Origin: Caballeronia udeis
GTDB taxonomy: Bacteria > Pseudomonadota > Gammaproteobacteria > Burkholderiales > Burkholderiaceae
Length of the DNA: 34,472 nt
NCBI RefSeq assembly: GCF_001544555.2
Contig: NZ_FCOK02000095.1
Span: 1 to 34,472 of the forward strand
Direction of reading: 5' to 3'
In this document: positions 15,711 through 24,125 of the stretch, one piece after another
How the letters are laid out: each line of letters opens with the position of its first letter
How positions within the stretch are numbered: position 1 is the first letter of the stretch
Translations under genes and position numbers: made by a program
Notes under the pieces: model-generated
The model's input: the letters and a program-made list of their open reading frames with translations, nothing else
What the model was told of the DNA's origin: nothing
The model's database searches: none

Positions 15711-15932
15711 ATTGAAGCAGCTAAGGTAGGCACCCGCGTAAGGCTGACCCACAATAGAATCCTGCAGCTTGATAGCAGCTCCGCGAAGCGGTACAGGGAG
15801 CGCGTCGGTACGGTCGTCGGTTATCGGCCTGGCGCAAAAAGTCCGCTTGTCGAGTTCAACGCCGATGAAGAACGGCGCGCCTAGATACTGCAGGACGTCG
15901 CGCCAGAATACTTCAACGTTCTGCCTGCATAA
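15711..15932 (+). pseudogene. Decayed small hypothetical ORF with in-frame amber stop
   Basis: The frame reads KVGTRVRLTHNRI, then VGTVVGYRPGAKSPLVEFN, then an in-frame TAG at 15882-15884. It resumes as ILQDVAPEYFNVLPA before TAA at 15930. The layout (threshold-like KVGTRVRLT, GxVxGYRxGxxxPxVEF, then a short tail) resembles small conserved phage or island proteins of unknown function. No ATG or ribosome binding site was found at the 5' side, so both the start and the tail are damaged. The family resemblance is from memory and weak. Confidence 0.35.
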
Positions 15933-16118
15933 TTGCAGTTGGAGTTCCGCCTCGTAGCGGGTCGAAAATGTCGTGACTACCCGAACATCGTGACCACCGA
16001 AGGCCCCGTATTCGCTAAGAAACTTGTTGGCAAAAAACTACACGCACGAGTGGTGGTGATTGAAAGCGGTCTGCAATTGGCGACGCTCGCACGAGCGAAC
16101 AGTTCCAGCTACTCGGAT

Positions 16119-16142
16119 TGGGGGGCACTTTGGGGGGCACTT
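16119..16142 (+). repeat. Tandem 12-bp repeat at the island edge
   Basis: Two exact copies of TGGGGGGCACTT (16119-16130 and 16131-16142) lie just outside the tRNA-Pro terminator. Tandem G-rich words of this kind are often arm-type sites of tyrosine integrases near tRNA attachment sites. No integrase gene adjoins them here, so this may be the far end of an integrated island. Confidence 0.45.
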
Positions 16143-16151
16143 ACGACAGCA

Positions 16152-16190
16152 AAAAGAAAAAGGCCCTCAGAGCCGAAACCCTGAGAGCCT
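16152..16190 (-). terminator. Rho-independent terminator of tRNA-Pro
   Basis: On the minus strand AGGCTCTCAG pairs with CTGAGGGCCT (one mismatch) over a 10-nt loop, followed by TTTTCTTTTT. It begins about 10 nt after the CCA end of the tRNA. Confidence 0.85.
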
Positions 16191-16198
16191 TATATCTA

Positions 16199-16276
<78 letters not shown>

Positions 16277-16447
16277 AAAGAGGAAAAGTATATCAGACAC
16301 TCTGACGTTTTAGAACCTGCGGACTCATCTTTGAAGCAAAAGCCCGTCAGTTTCACTCTTCCATCGAGCAAATGGCGTTCATTCCGCCACCGTGACGGAT
16401 GCCGGAACACGGCTCCGCGGTTTGGCTCAGCCTGAGTGCGCCCGCAC

Positions 16448-16777
16448 TCAATAGCGCAACTCGGACTGCGTGTACTCGGACGTATGGATAATCACCGACG
16501 GTTCGACCGGGTTTCGGCTCTTCACGCGAAATCTCAAAGCCATCACGGCCGCAACAGCGCAGGGAATCGCATAAGCCAGTGCACGTTCGCCACAAGCGGA
16601 TAACGACGAGAGATCGATGTACCGCTCACGATCGCTGGTGGTAGCCGAGGCGAAAACGAAGGTCAGGGTGAAGTCCAGCAGCATTGCCAGGCAGCAGAAG
16701 CCGATGAAAATCAGCGCGCCGTTCAACGTCGACGTACGGCGTCCTGTGTTCAGCGTGTTGCAGACAAACACAAACAA
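16448..16777 (-). CDS. Small hypothetical membrane protein
   Basis: This frame of about 109 residues has three hydrophobic stretches: near the N-terminus (FVFVCNTL and upstream), LIFIGFCCLAMLLDFTLTFVFA (about 22-44), and ALAYAIPCAVAAVMALRF (about 66-83). It ends in a polar tail. The start is uncertain. TTG at 16777 is used here, but the frame stays open upstream (to about 16858) without an ATG, and an ATG in a neighbouring frame at 16824 begins another hydrophobic peptide. A frameshift near the 5' end is therefore possible. No family was recognised. Confidence 0.45.
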   Translation of the reverse strand: MFVFVCNTLNTGRRTSTLNGALIFIGFCCLAMLLDFTLTFVFASATTSDRERYIDLSSLSACGERALAYAIPCAVAAVMALRFRVKSRNPVEPSVIIHTSEYTQSELRY

Positions 16778-16942
16778 GCCAACAGCAAGAAATTGACGAT
16801 CAATGGAAACCAGGGGAAATTCATCTCGCGCCCGCTTGGTAATCTTGGTGGAAGAAAGAAGTCATCGCTCGCCGGTTCCGGAGAGCCGAGCAAGCGAAGT
16901 GGCGCGATCTTCACACGAGCGGTAGCGTGATTTGAATACGAT

Positions 16943-17911
16943 TTATCCTAGTTTTCGAGGCTCCGGCGAAGACCCGCGCGAGCGCGCGGGGGCTAACGGG
17001 CGCGGCATGGAGCCGTCGACGGAATCATCGGCGGCTAGCGCTTCCGAGACGAAATCGATGAACGTCCGCACCTTCGTCGTCATGTATTTGCGGCTCGTGT
17101 AGACGGCGTACACGCGTGGCGCGAATGTCGTGTAATCGGGGAAAAGGCGCGTCAGCGCGCCCAACGCCAATTCCTGCGCGACGATCCATTCAGGGAGATA
17201 GGCAAGGCCCATCCCCGCGCGTACAAGTTGCAGCGACATCGAACTGTCGTTGGTCTTGAGCACAGGGCTGTTTTTCACTGCGAAAACACCATCGGGACCG
17301 GAGAACTCAACCGTGTCGACACTCGTGTAACTCGGCAGCACGATTTCATGACGTTCGCTGAGTTCGCTGGGATGCCGCGGATAACCCCGCCGTTTCAGAT
17401 ACTCGGGCGAGCCCACCAGCACGAACGGCACTCTGCAGAGCGGTCGCACGATCATCGTGGGGGAGGGTTCCGATGTCGCCCGCAACGCCATGTCATACCC
17501 TTCTTCCACCAGGTCGGCAAAGCGGTTTTCCAGTCGCAGATCAATCAGCACGTCCGGATAACGTGCGCGATATGCCACCAGGATATCGGCGAACTTCGCG
17601 GTCGCGAACCAGCCCGGCGCCGTGATCTTGAGCACGCCGCGCGGTTGGTCGGTCTGCGAGCCGACCGCCGCTTCAGCGGCCTGCAGGATATCCAGCGCTT
17701 CCCGGCACTGCTCGTAATAAACGCTGCCGGCTTCCGTCAGGCTCAGATGACGCGTCGTCCGGTTCAGCAAGCGCACGCCAAGTTGCCGTTCCAGATTCGC
17801 GACGTGCTTGCTGGTCATCGCCGTGGAGATGTTGAGCCGTTCGGCGGCTTTGACAAAACTGCCGGCTTCAACGACGTCTCGGAATACCCGCAGACTGGTT
17901 AACGCATCCAT
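16943..17911 (-). CDS. LysR-family transcriptional regulator
   Basis: The 322-residue LysR protein has an N-terminal winged helix-turn-helix (about 1-60: SFVKAAERLNISTAMTSKHV, LERQLGVRLLNRTTRHLSLT). The effector-binding domain starts near 90 (GVLKITAPGWFATAKFADIL) and runs to about 300. It belongs to the large CrgA/DmlR-like group, whose ligands cannot be predicted. The C-terminal 25 residues are Arg/Pro-rich. Its own ATG at 17911 lies 14 bp after a near-identical ATG-containing repeat with the better ribosome binding site, which creates a short upstream ORF (see 17899-17925). It is the third of three regulators on this strand, 47 nt after the second LysR gene, so it may be cotranscribed with pcaR. 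Confidence 0.9.
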   Translation of the reverse strand: MDALTSLRVFRDVVEAGSFVKAAERLNISTAMTSKHVANLERQLGVRLLNRTTRHLSLTEAGSVYYEQCREALDILQAAEAAVGSQTDQPRGVLKITAPGWFATAKFADILVAYRARYPDVLIDLRLENRFADLVEEGYDMALRATSEPSPTMIVRPLCRVPFVLVGSPEYLKRRGYPRHPSELSERHEIVLPSYTSVDTVEFSGPDGVFAVKNSPVLKTNDSSMSLQLVRAGMGLAYLPEWIVAQELALGALTRLFPDYTTFAPRVYAVYTSRKYMTTKVRTFIDFVSEALAADDSVDGSMPRPLAPARSRGSSPEPRKLG

Positions 17912-17925
17912 GACACTGCATCCAT
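17899..17925 (-). CDS. Possible 8-codon leader ORF before LysR gene
   Basis: A tandem 14-bp duplication (17905-17918 and 17919-17932, one mismatch) gives two ATGGATGC starts in different frames. The upstream ATG (17925) has AGGAAAG at ideal spacing and encodes MDAVSWMR before TAA, overlapping the LysR start at 17911. It could reduce or couple LysR translation. Confidence 0.3.
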   Translation of the reverse strand: MDAVSWMR

Positions 17926-17958
17926 GACACTTTCCTGACGGGAAACAAAGTCCCCAGT

Positions 17959-18945
17959 TTAGCGGCGTTTGTCTTCATGCCGCGCGCGCCCGGGGCGCTT
18001 GGGCCATTCATCGAGTTCATCATTGAAGAGCGCGGCGACCACGCTGCGCAGCCACATGATCCGCGGATCGTTGTGAAACTTGCGATGCCAGTGCTGCTTC
18101 AGATCGAAGTTCGGCAAGGGCAGCGGCGGTTCGGCCAGCGTGATGGACGCGTGTTCCGTCACATACGCATAGCCGATGGCGTGCGGCACCGTCGCAATCA
18201 GGTCGGTGCGCGAAAGAATGAACGGCAAGCTCATGAAGTGCGGCGTCTCCAGCACGGCGCGGCGGCGGATACGCTTCTTGTCCAGGAAGTTTTCCAGGAC
18301 TTCCTGGCTGCGTCCCTCGGCCCGCACGACCGCGTGGCCGTACTCCACGTACTGGGCGAGCGTCAGCGGGCCACGAGCGCACGGATGATCGCGCCGCATC
18401 AGGCAGATGAAGCGATGTGAAAAGAGCCGCTGCTGGAAGAAATTGTTGCCGGCCAGATCGGGGAAATAGCCAATGGCCAGATCGATGTCACCGCTTTCCA
18501 GGGCGCGCTCGACCTGACCGTGTTTCAGCGACACCGAACGCAGGTTGGCCTGCGGCGCAACGGTGGCAAGAGTCTGCAACAGGCGCGGCAAGAACACGAT
18601 TTCACCCACATCCGAGAGCGCGATGGCGAAGGTATCGGTGGTGACGGCGGGATCGAAGTGCTGGGTATCGAGCAAGCCGCGCTCGATCCGGTTCAACGCC
18701 TCGCGAGCCACGGGCACAAGCGCCAGGGCACGCGGCGTGGGTTCCATGCCGCGCGATGTCCGCACGAACAGCGGGTCGCTGAAATATTCACGCAAGCGGC
18801 CGAGCGCCGTGCTGACACGCGGCTGGCTCACGCCAAGCTGTTCGGCTGCGCGGCTAACGTTGCGCGTCTCCTCGATCGCGACCAGGTAGGGGATCAGGTT
18901 CAGGTCGAGCTCGTGCAGCGCGAGGTCCCCGGGTTTCATCGGCAT
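17959..18945 (-). CDS. LysR-family regulator, NodD/LeuO-like group
   Basis: The 328-residue LysR protein begins with HELDLNLIPYLVAIEETRNV, typical of the NodD/LeuO/NahR branch. The winged helix-turn-helix occupies about 12-70 (VSRAAEQLGVSQPRVSTALG, DPLFVRTSRGMEPT). The ligand domain runs from about 98 to 315 (DTFAIALSDVGEIVFLPRLL, then LESGDIDLAIGYFPDL). Start ATG 18945 has GGAGG about 10 nt upstream; an in-frame ATG at 18939 is an alternative. It starts 18 nt after the pcaR stop, so the two genes are almost certainly cotranscribed. That suggests a role in aromatic catabolism, but its target and inducer are not visible in the sequence. Confidence 0.9.
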   Translation of the reverse strand: MPMKPGDLALHELDLNLIPYLVAIEETRNVSRAAEQLGVSQPRVSTALGRLREYFSDPLFVRTSRGMEPTPRALALVPVAREALNRIERGLLDTQHFDPAVTTDTFAIALSDVGEIVFLPRLLQTLATVAPQANLRSVSLKHGQVERALESGDIDLAIGYFPDLAGNNFFQQRLFSHRFICLMRRDHPCARGPLTLAQYVEYGHAVVRAEGRSQEVLENFLDKKRIRRRAVLETPHFMSLPFILSRTDLIATVPHAIGYAYVTEHASITLAEPPLPLPNFDLKQHWHRKFHNDPRIMWLRSVVAALFNDELDEWPKRPGRARHEDKRR

Positions 18946-18963
18946 GATTTGATTGGCCTCCGC

Positions 18964-19779
18964 CTAGCCACGTCTCGCGACCATGTCAGAGACACGCTGG
19001 GCCGCGTCCAGCAGCGGCTCCAGAAACGCCTTCACCATCTGCTTCGCGTTCTTGCGCTGCGCGTTGCCGCTGATGTTCAACGCTGCGATCACACGTCCCT
19101 GCCGGTCGCGGATAGGCGCGGACATCGAAATGAGACCCTCTTCCAGTTCCTGGTCGACGATCGCCCAGCCTTGCTTGCGCACCACGGCCAGCGAGGCTTT
19201 CAGCGCGGTTTTATCGGTGATTGTGCGGGGCGTGCGGGCTTCCAGGGAACTGGCGTCAAGCACGGCATCGAGTTTGTCTTCGTCGAGCGCGGCAAGCAGC
19301 ACGCGCCCGAGCGACGTGCAGAACGCCGGTAAACGGCTGCCGATAGACAGATTGATCGTAATGATCTTATGCGTCGGCACACGCAGCACGTACACGATTT
19401 CCGTTCCGTTCAGCACGGCGGCCGAACAGCTCTCATGCACCTGGCCTACCAGTTCTTCCATCACCGGTTCGGCGAGATTCCAGAACGGCATCGACGTCAG
19501 GTAGGCAAAACCGAGGTCCAGGATTTTCGCGGTCAGCGTGAAATGACGCCCGTCCGCCTCGACGTAACCGAGCGCCTGGAGGGTGAGCAGGATGCGGCGC
19601 GCGCCGGCGCGGGTCAGCCCCGAGGCCGCGGCGACTTCCGACAAGGTCTGCGCCGGACGCGTAGCATCGAAGGAGCGAATCACCGACAAACCGCGCGCAA
19701 ACGACTGCACATAAGCGTCGCCGGGCCGCGAAGGGGACTCGGAATCAGGCAAATCGGCTTCGGCAGGAGGCATGGTCAT
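18964..19779 (-). CDS. pcaR: IclR-family regulator of the beta-ketoadipate pathway
   Basis: The 271-residue IclR regulator is divergent from pcaI. The N-terminal winged helix-turn-helix is at about 25-85 (FARGLSVIRSFDATRPAQTL, SEVAAASGLTRAGARRILLT). The effector domain is at about 95-265 (VHESCSAAVLNGTEIVYVLR, RLPAFCTSLGRVLLAALDED, WAIVDQELEEGLISMSAPIR). This matches the PcaR/PcaU/PobR subgroup. PcaR proteins respond to beta-ketoadipate and activate the pca genes. The ATG at 19779 (MTMPPAEAD), with AGGA upstream, is preferred to a TTG at 19827. Two palindromic candidate operators lie between it and pcaI. It is followed at 18 nt by a LysR gene. Confidence 0.92.
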   Translation of the reverse strand: MTMPPAEADLPDSESPSRPGDAYVQSFARGLSVIRSFDATRPAQTLSEVAAASGLTRAGARRILLTLQALGYVEADGRHFTLTAKILDLGFAYLTSMPFWNLAEPVMEELVGQVHESCSAAVLNGTEIVYVLRVPTHKIITINLSIGSRLPAFCTSLGRVLLAALDEDKLDAVLDASSLEARTPRTITDKTALKASLAVVRKQGWAIVDQELEEGLISMSAPIRDRQGRVIAALNISGNAQRKNAKQMVKAFLEPLLDAAQRVSDMVARRG

Positions 19780-19839
19780 CGCTGTCTGGTCCTGTAAGTT
19801 GAGCAAATCGCGGGCGCATCGGGACAAACCCGAAGTTCA

Positions 19840-19869
19840 TTGACAGCGCAACGAATGCGGGAATACCAT
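19840..19869 (+). promoter_or_regulatory. Candidate pcaI promoter
   Basis: A consensus -35 TTGACA (19840-19845) is followed after 18 bp by TACCAT (19864-19869), a moderate -10. The operator pair begins 7 bp downstream of the -10, so the regulator would sit at or just after the transcription start. A different promoter overlapping the operators is also possible. Confidence 0.45.
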
Positions 19870-19876
19870 GACGTTT

Positions 19877-19910
19877 GTTCGCTAAACGAATCGATGTTCG
19901 CACAGCGAAC
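19877..19910. promoter_or_regulatory. Paired IclR/PcaR operator candidates
   Basis: Two 15-bp inverted-symmetry words, GTTCGCTAAACGAAT (19877-19891) and GTTCGCACAGCGAAC (19896-19910), start 19 bp apart, about two helical turns. The second is a perfect palindrome around one central base. IclR-family regulators bind such repeated palindromes in divergent promoter regions, and PcaR sites in pseudomonads also carry GTTCG half-sites. Confidence 0.7.
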
Positions 19911-20015
19911 TTAAAAATGCAAGCGCTGCCGGTCGGAATCCAGTCATCCGGCGCGCTTTGATTCAGTTGCAATGCGGCTTCGATGCATTCGGCACTCGTC
20001 AAAGGAAGAGACGGC

Positions 20016-20717
20016 ATGATCAACAAGATTTTCGACACACTGAGTTCAGCGGTGAAGGACGTTCAGGACGGCGCGACAGTGATGATCGGTGGGTTCGGCA
20101 CGGCGGGCATGCCGTCGGAACTGATCGATGCACTGATCGAGCAGGGCGCGCGCGAACTGACGATCGTGAACAACAATGCAGGCAATGGCGAGACCGGCCT
20201 CGCGGCGCTCCTTAAAGCGAAACGCGTGCGCAAGATCATCTGCTCGTTCCCGCGCCAGAGCGATTCGCAAGTGTTCGACGGCTTGTACCGCGCGGGCGAA
20301 CTCGAACTCGAGCTTGTGCCGCAAGGCAATCTCGCCGAGCGCATTCGCGCGGCGGGCGCGGGTATCGGCGGGTTTTTCACGCCCACGGCCTATGGCACGA
20401 AGCTGGCGGAAGGCAAGGAGACACGTTTTATCGATGGCCGGCATTACGTGCTCGAAGCGCCGCTGCACGCCGATTTCGCGCTGATCAAAGCATTCAAGGG
20501 CGACCGGTGGGGCAATCTTGTTTATCGGAAGACGGCACGCAACTTCGGGCCGATCATGGCGATGGCAGCCAAGACCGCCATCGTGCAGGTGTCGCAAGTC
20601 GTGCCGCTCGGCGCGCTGGACCCGGAGGACATCGTGACGCCGGGCATCTTCGTGCAGCGCGTGATCGAAGTGCCGCAAGCGGTGCACGCGGCAGAGCTGG
20701 CGGCGAAAGCGGCTTAA
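20016..20717 (+). CDS. pcaI: 3-oxoadipate CoA-transferase subunit A
   Basis: The 233-residue alpha subunit of beta-ketoadipate:succinyl-CoA transferase, with PcaJ, moves CoA from succinyl-CoA to 3-oxoadipate in the cytoplasm. The class I CoA-transferase subunit A signature is present: GATVMIGGFGTAGMPSELID (about 19-38), then ELTIVNNNAGNGETGLAALL and IGGFFTPTAYGTKLAEGKE. The start at 20016 (MINKIF) has AAGGAAG about 8 nt upstream; a longer frame from 19983 is not supported. It is the first gene of pcaIJFBDC, 236 bp from the divergent pcaR start. The gap to pcaJ (126 bp) is longer than the other gaps in the operon. Confidence 0.96.
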   Translation: MINKIFDTLSSAVKDVQDGATVMIGGFGTAGMPSELIDALIEQGARELTIVNNNAGNGETGLAALLKAKRVRKIICSFPRQSDSQVFDGLYRAGELELELVPQGNLAERIRAAGAGIGGFFTPTAYGTKLAEGKETRFIDGRHYVLEAPLHADFALIKAFKGDRWGNLVYRKTARNFGPIMAMAAKTAIVQVSQVVPLGALDPEDIVTPGIFVQRVIEVPQAVHAAELAAKAA

Positions 20718-20843
20718 ACAGAGTGGCAACGAGGGCGTAACGCCCAAACTGTGCACGCGGCAAATCCGGTTTCGCGCGCGACGGCTAAGCAAGGCACGCT
20801 GCGGTAACGGAAATCGAAGGCTGCATCAAGCAAGGACATCGAC
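20718..20843 (+). other. pcaI-pcaJ intercistronic gap with small hairpin
   Basis: This 126-bp gap separates two subunit genes that are usually close together. It holds a short hairpin, GGGCG (20733-20737) and CGCCC (20741-20745), with a 3-nt loop and no T tract. It may be a processing or stability element, or simply spacer. Confidence 0.3.
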
Positions 20844-21512
20844 ATGAAAAAACTGACTCGTGACGAAATGGCGCAACGCGTCGCCCGGGACATTCAGGAA
20901 GGCGCGTACGTGAACCTGGGCATCGGCGTGCCGACGCTCGTCGCCAACCATCTCGCGGCAGATCGCGAAATCTTCCTGCATAGCGAAAACGGTCTGCTTG
21001 GCATGGGTCCGGCGCCAGCGAAAGGCGAGGAAGACGACGAACTCATCAACGCCGGCAAACAGCACGTGACGCTCCTCACTGGCGGCGCCTATTTTCACCA
21101 CGCCGACTCGTTCGCGATGATGCGCGGCGGCCACCTCGACATCTGCGTGCTAGGCGCGTTCCAGGTCTCGGCGAAAGGCGACCTGGCGAACTGGCATACC
21201 GGCGCGCCTGACGCCATTCCCGCTGTGGGCGGCGCGATGGATCTGGCAATCGGCGCGAAGAAGGTCTACGTGATGATGGAACTGCTCACCAAGCAGGGCG
21301 AAAGGAAGCTGGTGGCCGAATGTTCGTATCCGGTGACGGGCGTGAATTGCGTGAACCGTGTGTACACGGATCACGGTGTGTTCGACGTGACGCCGAACGG
21401 TTTCGTGGTTCGGGAAATTATCGAAGGCCTGTCGTTCGAAGAACTGCAGAAACTGGCGCAAGTGCCGCTGACGTTTGAACCGCTCGACGCGGCCACGACG
21501 CTCGAAGCGTAA
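20844..21512 (+). CDS. pcaJ: 3-oxoadipate CoA-transferase subunit B
   Basis: The 222-residue beta subunit pairs with PcaI. The catalytic glutamate that forms the glutamyl-CoA thioester is Glu48 in LHSENGLLGMG. Other family stretches are VNLGIGVPTLVANHL (23-37), GAYFHHADSFAMMRGGHLD and AECSYPVTGVNCVNRVYTDH. AAGGA lies upstream of the start. Product 3-oxoadipyl-CoA is cleaved by PcaF, encoded next after 25 nt. All expected residues are present and the length is normal for the family. Confidence 0.96.
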   Translation: MKKLTRDEMAQRVARDIQEGAYVNLGIGVPTLVANHLAADREIFLHSENGLLGMGPAPAKGEEDDELINAGKQHVTLLTGGAYFHHADSFAMMRGGHLDICVLGAFQVSAKGDLANWHTGAPDAIPAVGGAMDLAIGAKKVYVMMELLTKQGERKLVAECSYPVTGVNCVNRVYTDHGVFDVTPNGFVVREIIEGLSFEELQKLAQVPLTFEPLDAATTLEA

Positions 21513-21537
21513 TCAAGGAGTAGTCAAGGAGATGGGC

Positions 21538-22740
21538 ATGAAAGAAGCTTTTATTTGCGACGCGATTCGCACACCGGTCGGCCGTTACGGCGGCGCCTTG
21601 TCCTCAGTTCGTGCCGATGACCTCGGCGCCGTGCCGCTGCGCGCATTGATGGAGCGTAACAAGGATGTGGACTGGAACGCCGTCGATGACCTGATCTTCG
21701 GTTGTGCGAACCAGGCCGGCGAAGACAACCGCAACGTCGCGCGCATGTCGGCGTTGCTGGCCGGTTTGCCCGAAGGCATTCCCGGCTCGACCATCAACCG
21801 CTTGTGCGGATCGGGCATGGACGCAATCGGCGTGGCCGCGCGCGCGATTAAATCGGGCGAAGCCGCGCTGATGGTCGCAGGTGGCGTGGAAAGCATGAGC
21901 CGCGCGCCGTTCGTGCAGGGCAAGGCGACCACGGCGTTCTCGCGTCAGGCAGAGATCTTCGATACGACCATCGGCTGGCGTTTCATCAATCCGCTGATGA
22001 AGAAAATGTACGGGGTGGATTCGATGCCGGAGACGGCCGAAAACGTCGCGACCGACTATAAGGTGAGCCGCGAAGACCAGGACGCGTTTGCCGTGCGCAG
22101 CCAGCAGAAAGCGTCGCGCGCGCAGAAGGACGGCTCGCTCGCGCAAGAGATCGTGCCGGTTTCCATCGCGCAGAAAAAGGGCGATCCGGTGCTGGTCTCG
22201 CAGGACGAACATCCGCGCGAAACGAGCATGGAAGCGCTGGCGAAACTGAAGGGCGTCGTGCGTCCCGATGGCACGGTGACGGCGGGCAATGCGTCGGGCG
22301 TGAACGATGGCGCAGCGGCCGTGCTCCTCGCCGATGAAGACAGTGCCAAGCGTTTTGGCCTCGTGCCGCGTGCGCGCGTGTTGGGCATTGCAACCGCCGG
22401 CGTGCCGCCGCGCGTGATGGGCATTGGCCCGGCGCCGGCGTCGCAGAAGCTCATGAAGCGCCTGGGCATGACCATCGATCAATTCGATGTGATCGAGCTG
22501 AACGAGGCATTTGCATCGCAAGGGCTGGCTGTGCTGCGCATGCTCGGCATTGCCGATGACGATTCCCGCGTCAATCCGAACGGCGGCGCGATCGCGCTCG
22601 GTCACCCGCTCGGCATGAGCGGCGCGCGCCTGGTCACGACCGCGATGTATCAGTTGCATCGGACTGGCGGCCGCTTCGCGCTGTGCACGATGTGCATTGG
22701 CGTGGGTCAGGGCATTGCGATCGCTATCGAGCGTGTGTGA
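21538..22740 (+). CDS. pcaF: 3-oxoadipyl-CoA thiolase
   Basis: The 400-residue thiolase cleaves 3-oxoadipyl-CoA to succinyl-CoA and acetyl-CoA, the last step of the beta-ketoadipate pathway. Catalytic residues are Cys90 (INRLCGSGMD), His356 (AIALGHPLGMSGAR) and Cys386 (CTMCIGVGQG). The N-terminus AFICDAIRTPVGRYGG is typical of PcaF. Two ATGs (21532 and 21538) follow AAGGAG; 21538 is preferred for its 6-nt spacing and family alignment. The stop TGA shares one base with the pcaB start, so the two genes are translationally coupled. Confidence 0.96.
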   Translation: MKEAFICDAIRTPVGRYGGALSSVRADDLGAVPLRALMERNKDVDWNAVDDLIFGCANQAGEDNRNVARMSALLAGLPEGIPGSTINRLCGSGMDAIGVAARAIKSGEAALMVAGGVESMSRAPFVQGKATTAFSRQAEIFDTTIGWRFINPLMKKMYGVDSMPETAENVATDYKVSREDQDAFAVRSQQKASRAQKDGSLAQEIVPVSIAQKKGDPVLVSQDEHPRETSMEALAKLKGVVRPDGTVTAGNASGVNDGAAAVLLADEDSAKRFGLVPRARVLGIATAGVPPRVMGIGPAPASQKLMKRLGMTIDQFDVIELNEAFASQGLAVLRMLGIADDDSRVNPNGGAIALGHPLGMSGARLVTTAMYQLHRTGGRFALCTMCIGVGQGIAIAIERV

Positions 22741-24125
22741 TGTCTGAGCCGACATTTTCGGCGTCGGGGCGGCTGACGGACCTGATCTGCGGCACACGTG
22801 AGATGAATGCCGCGTGGTCCGCGCGCCAGACCGTCCAGTCGATGCTGGATGTCGAGGCGGCGCTTGCGCGGGCATCGGCGGAGCATGGGGTGATTCCTTC
22901 GAGCGCGGTGGCGGCGATCGTGGCTGCTTGCAACGCTGATCTGATTGATCCCGACGCGTTGATGGCCGGCGCCGCATCCGGCGGCAACCTCGCGATTCCG
23001 TTGGTGAAGTTGCTGACCGCGGCGGTCAAACTTAAGGACGCCGATGCCGCCAAGTACGTGCATTGGGGCGCGACGAGCCAGGACATTCTCGATACCGGTA
23101 CTGTCTTGCAACTGCGCTCCACGTTCGACTTGTTGGAAGCGGGGTTAAGTGAGGCTTGCGACGCGCTGGCGAATCAGGCAGCGAAATTTCGGACCACGCC
23201 GGCGATCGGCCGAACCTGGCTTCAACAGGCTTTGCCGATCACGCTTGGCCTTAAATTCGCCCAATGGCTGGATGCATTGACGCGGCATCGGGAGCGTCTT
23301 GCGCAGTGCCGTTCGCGCGTGCTGGCACTGCAATTCGGCGGCGCGGCCGGGACGTTGGCGAGCCTGCGGGACAAAGCGCCGCTGGTTGCCCAATCACTTG
23401 CCGACGACCTCGGGCTGCAACGGCCAACGTTACCGTGGCATACCCAACGCGATCGCATAGCGGAAGCGGCGGCATGCTTCGGCATGCTGACCGGTACGCT
23501 GGGGAAAATCGCCCGGGACGTCTCCTTGCAGATGCAGACGGAAGTCGGCGAACTGGCCGAGCCGGCTGCGGCGGGCAAGGGCGGTTCATCCACGATGCCG
23601 CACAAGCGCAACCCGGTCGGCTGTGCGGCTGTTTTAACGGCCGCGATGCGCGCGCCGAATCTGGTCGCGACCGTGTTCAGCGGTATGGTTCAGGAGCATG
23701 AACGCGCGCTCGGCGGCTGGCAGGCTGAATGGGAAGCGTTGCCCGACCTTGCCCGCCTGACGGGCGGCGCGCTCGCGCAGATCACGGCGATCGTGTCGAA
23801 TATCGAAGTGAATGCCGGGCGGCTCGCCGCCAACCTGGATCTCACGCACGGGTTGATTCTCGGCGAGGCGGTGATGCTCGCGCTGGGCGACCGTATTGGC
23901 AGGCTCGACGCGCATACGCTCGTGGAACATGCATCGAAGCAAGCCGTGGCCACCGGCGCGACGCTTTACGACGTGCTCTCGAACGACGAACGCGTCACGC
24001 AACAACTCTCTCTCATTGAACTGCAAGCCCTGCTCGACCCGGCGAACTACGCGGGCCAGGCGCACGCTTTTGTCGATGCCGCGCTGCTTGCGCATCGATC
24101 CCCTTCATCCAGGAGTCTTCCGTAA
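22740..24125 (+). CDS. pcaB: 3-carboxy-cis,cis-muconate cycloisomerase
   Basis: This 461-residue protein of the fumarase/aspartase superfamily converts 3-carboxy-cis,cis-muconate to 4-carboxymuconolactone. The superfamily signature GGSSTMPHKRNPVG is near residue 290, and the substrate-loop region KYVHWGATSQDILDTG is near 100. The ATG at 22740 overlaps the pcaF stop by one base; an upstream in-frame ATG inside pcaF is unlikely to be used. The stop overlaps the pcaD start by one base. Length and motifs are consistent with a working enzyme. Confidence 0.95.
   Translation: MSEPTFSASGRLTDLICGTREMNAAWSARQTVQSMLDVEAALARASAEHGVIPSSAVAAIVAACNADLIDPDALMAGAASGGNLAIPLVKLLTAAVKLKDADAAKYVHWGATSQDILDTGTVLQLRSTFDLLEAGLSEACDALANQAAKFRTTPAIGRTWLQQALPITLGLKFAQWLDALTRHRERLAQCRSRVLALQFGGAAGTLASLRDKAPLVAQSLADDLGLQRPTLPWHTQRDRIAEAAACFGMLTGTLGKIARDVSLQMQTEVGELAEPAAAGKGGSSTMPHKRNPVGCAAVLTAAMRAPNLVATVFSGMVQEHERALGGWQAEWEALPDLARLTGGALAQITAIVSNIEVNAGRLAANLDLTHGLILGEAVMLALGDRIGRLDAHTLVEHASKQAVATGATLYDVLSNDERVTQQLSLIELQALLDPANYAGQAHAFVDAALLAHRSPSSRSLP

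Noticed and set aside
18520..19332. Open frame of 270 codons on the plus strand
   Set aside because: It is antisense to the LysR and pcaR genes, both of which have clear domains.
21604..22977. Open frame of 457 codons on the minus strand
   Set aside because: It is antisense to pcaF/pcaB, rich in Arg and His, and shows no recognisable domain.
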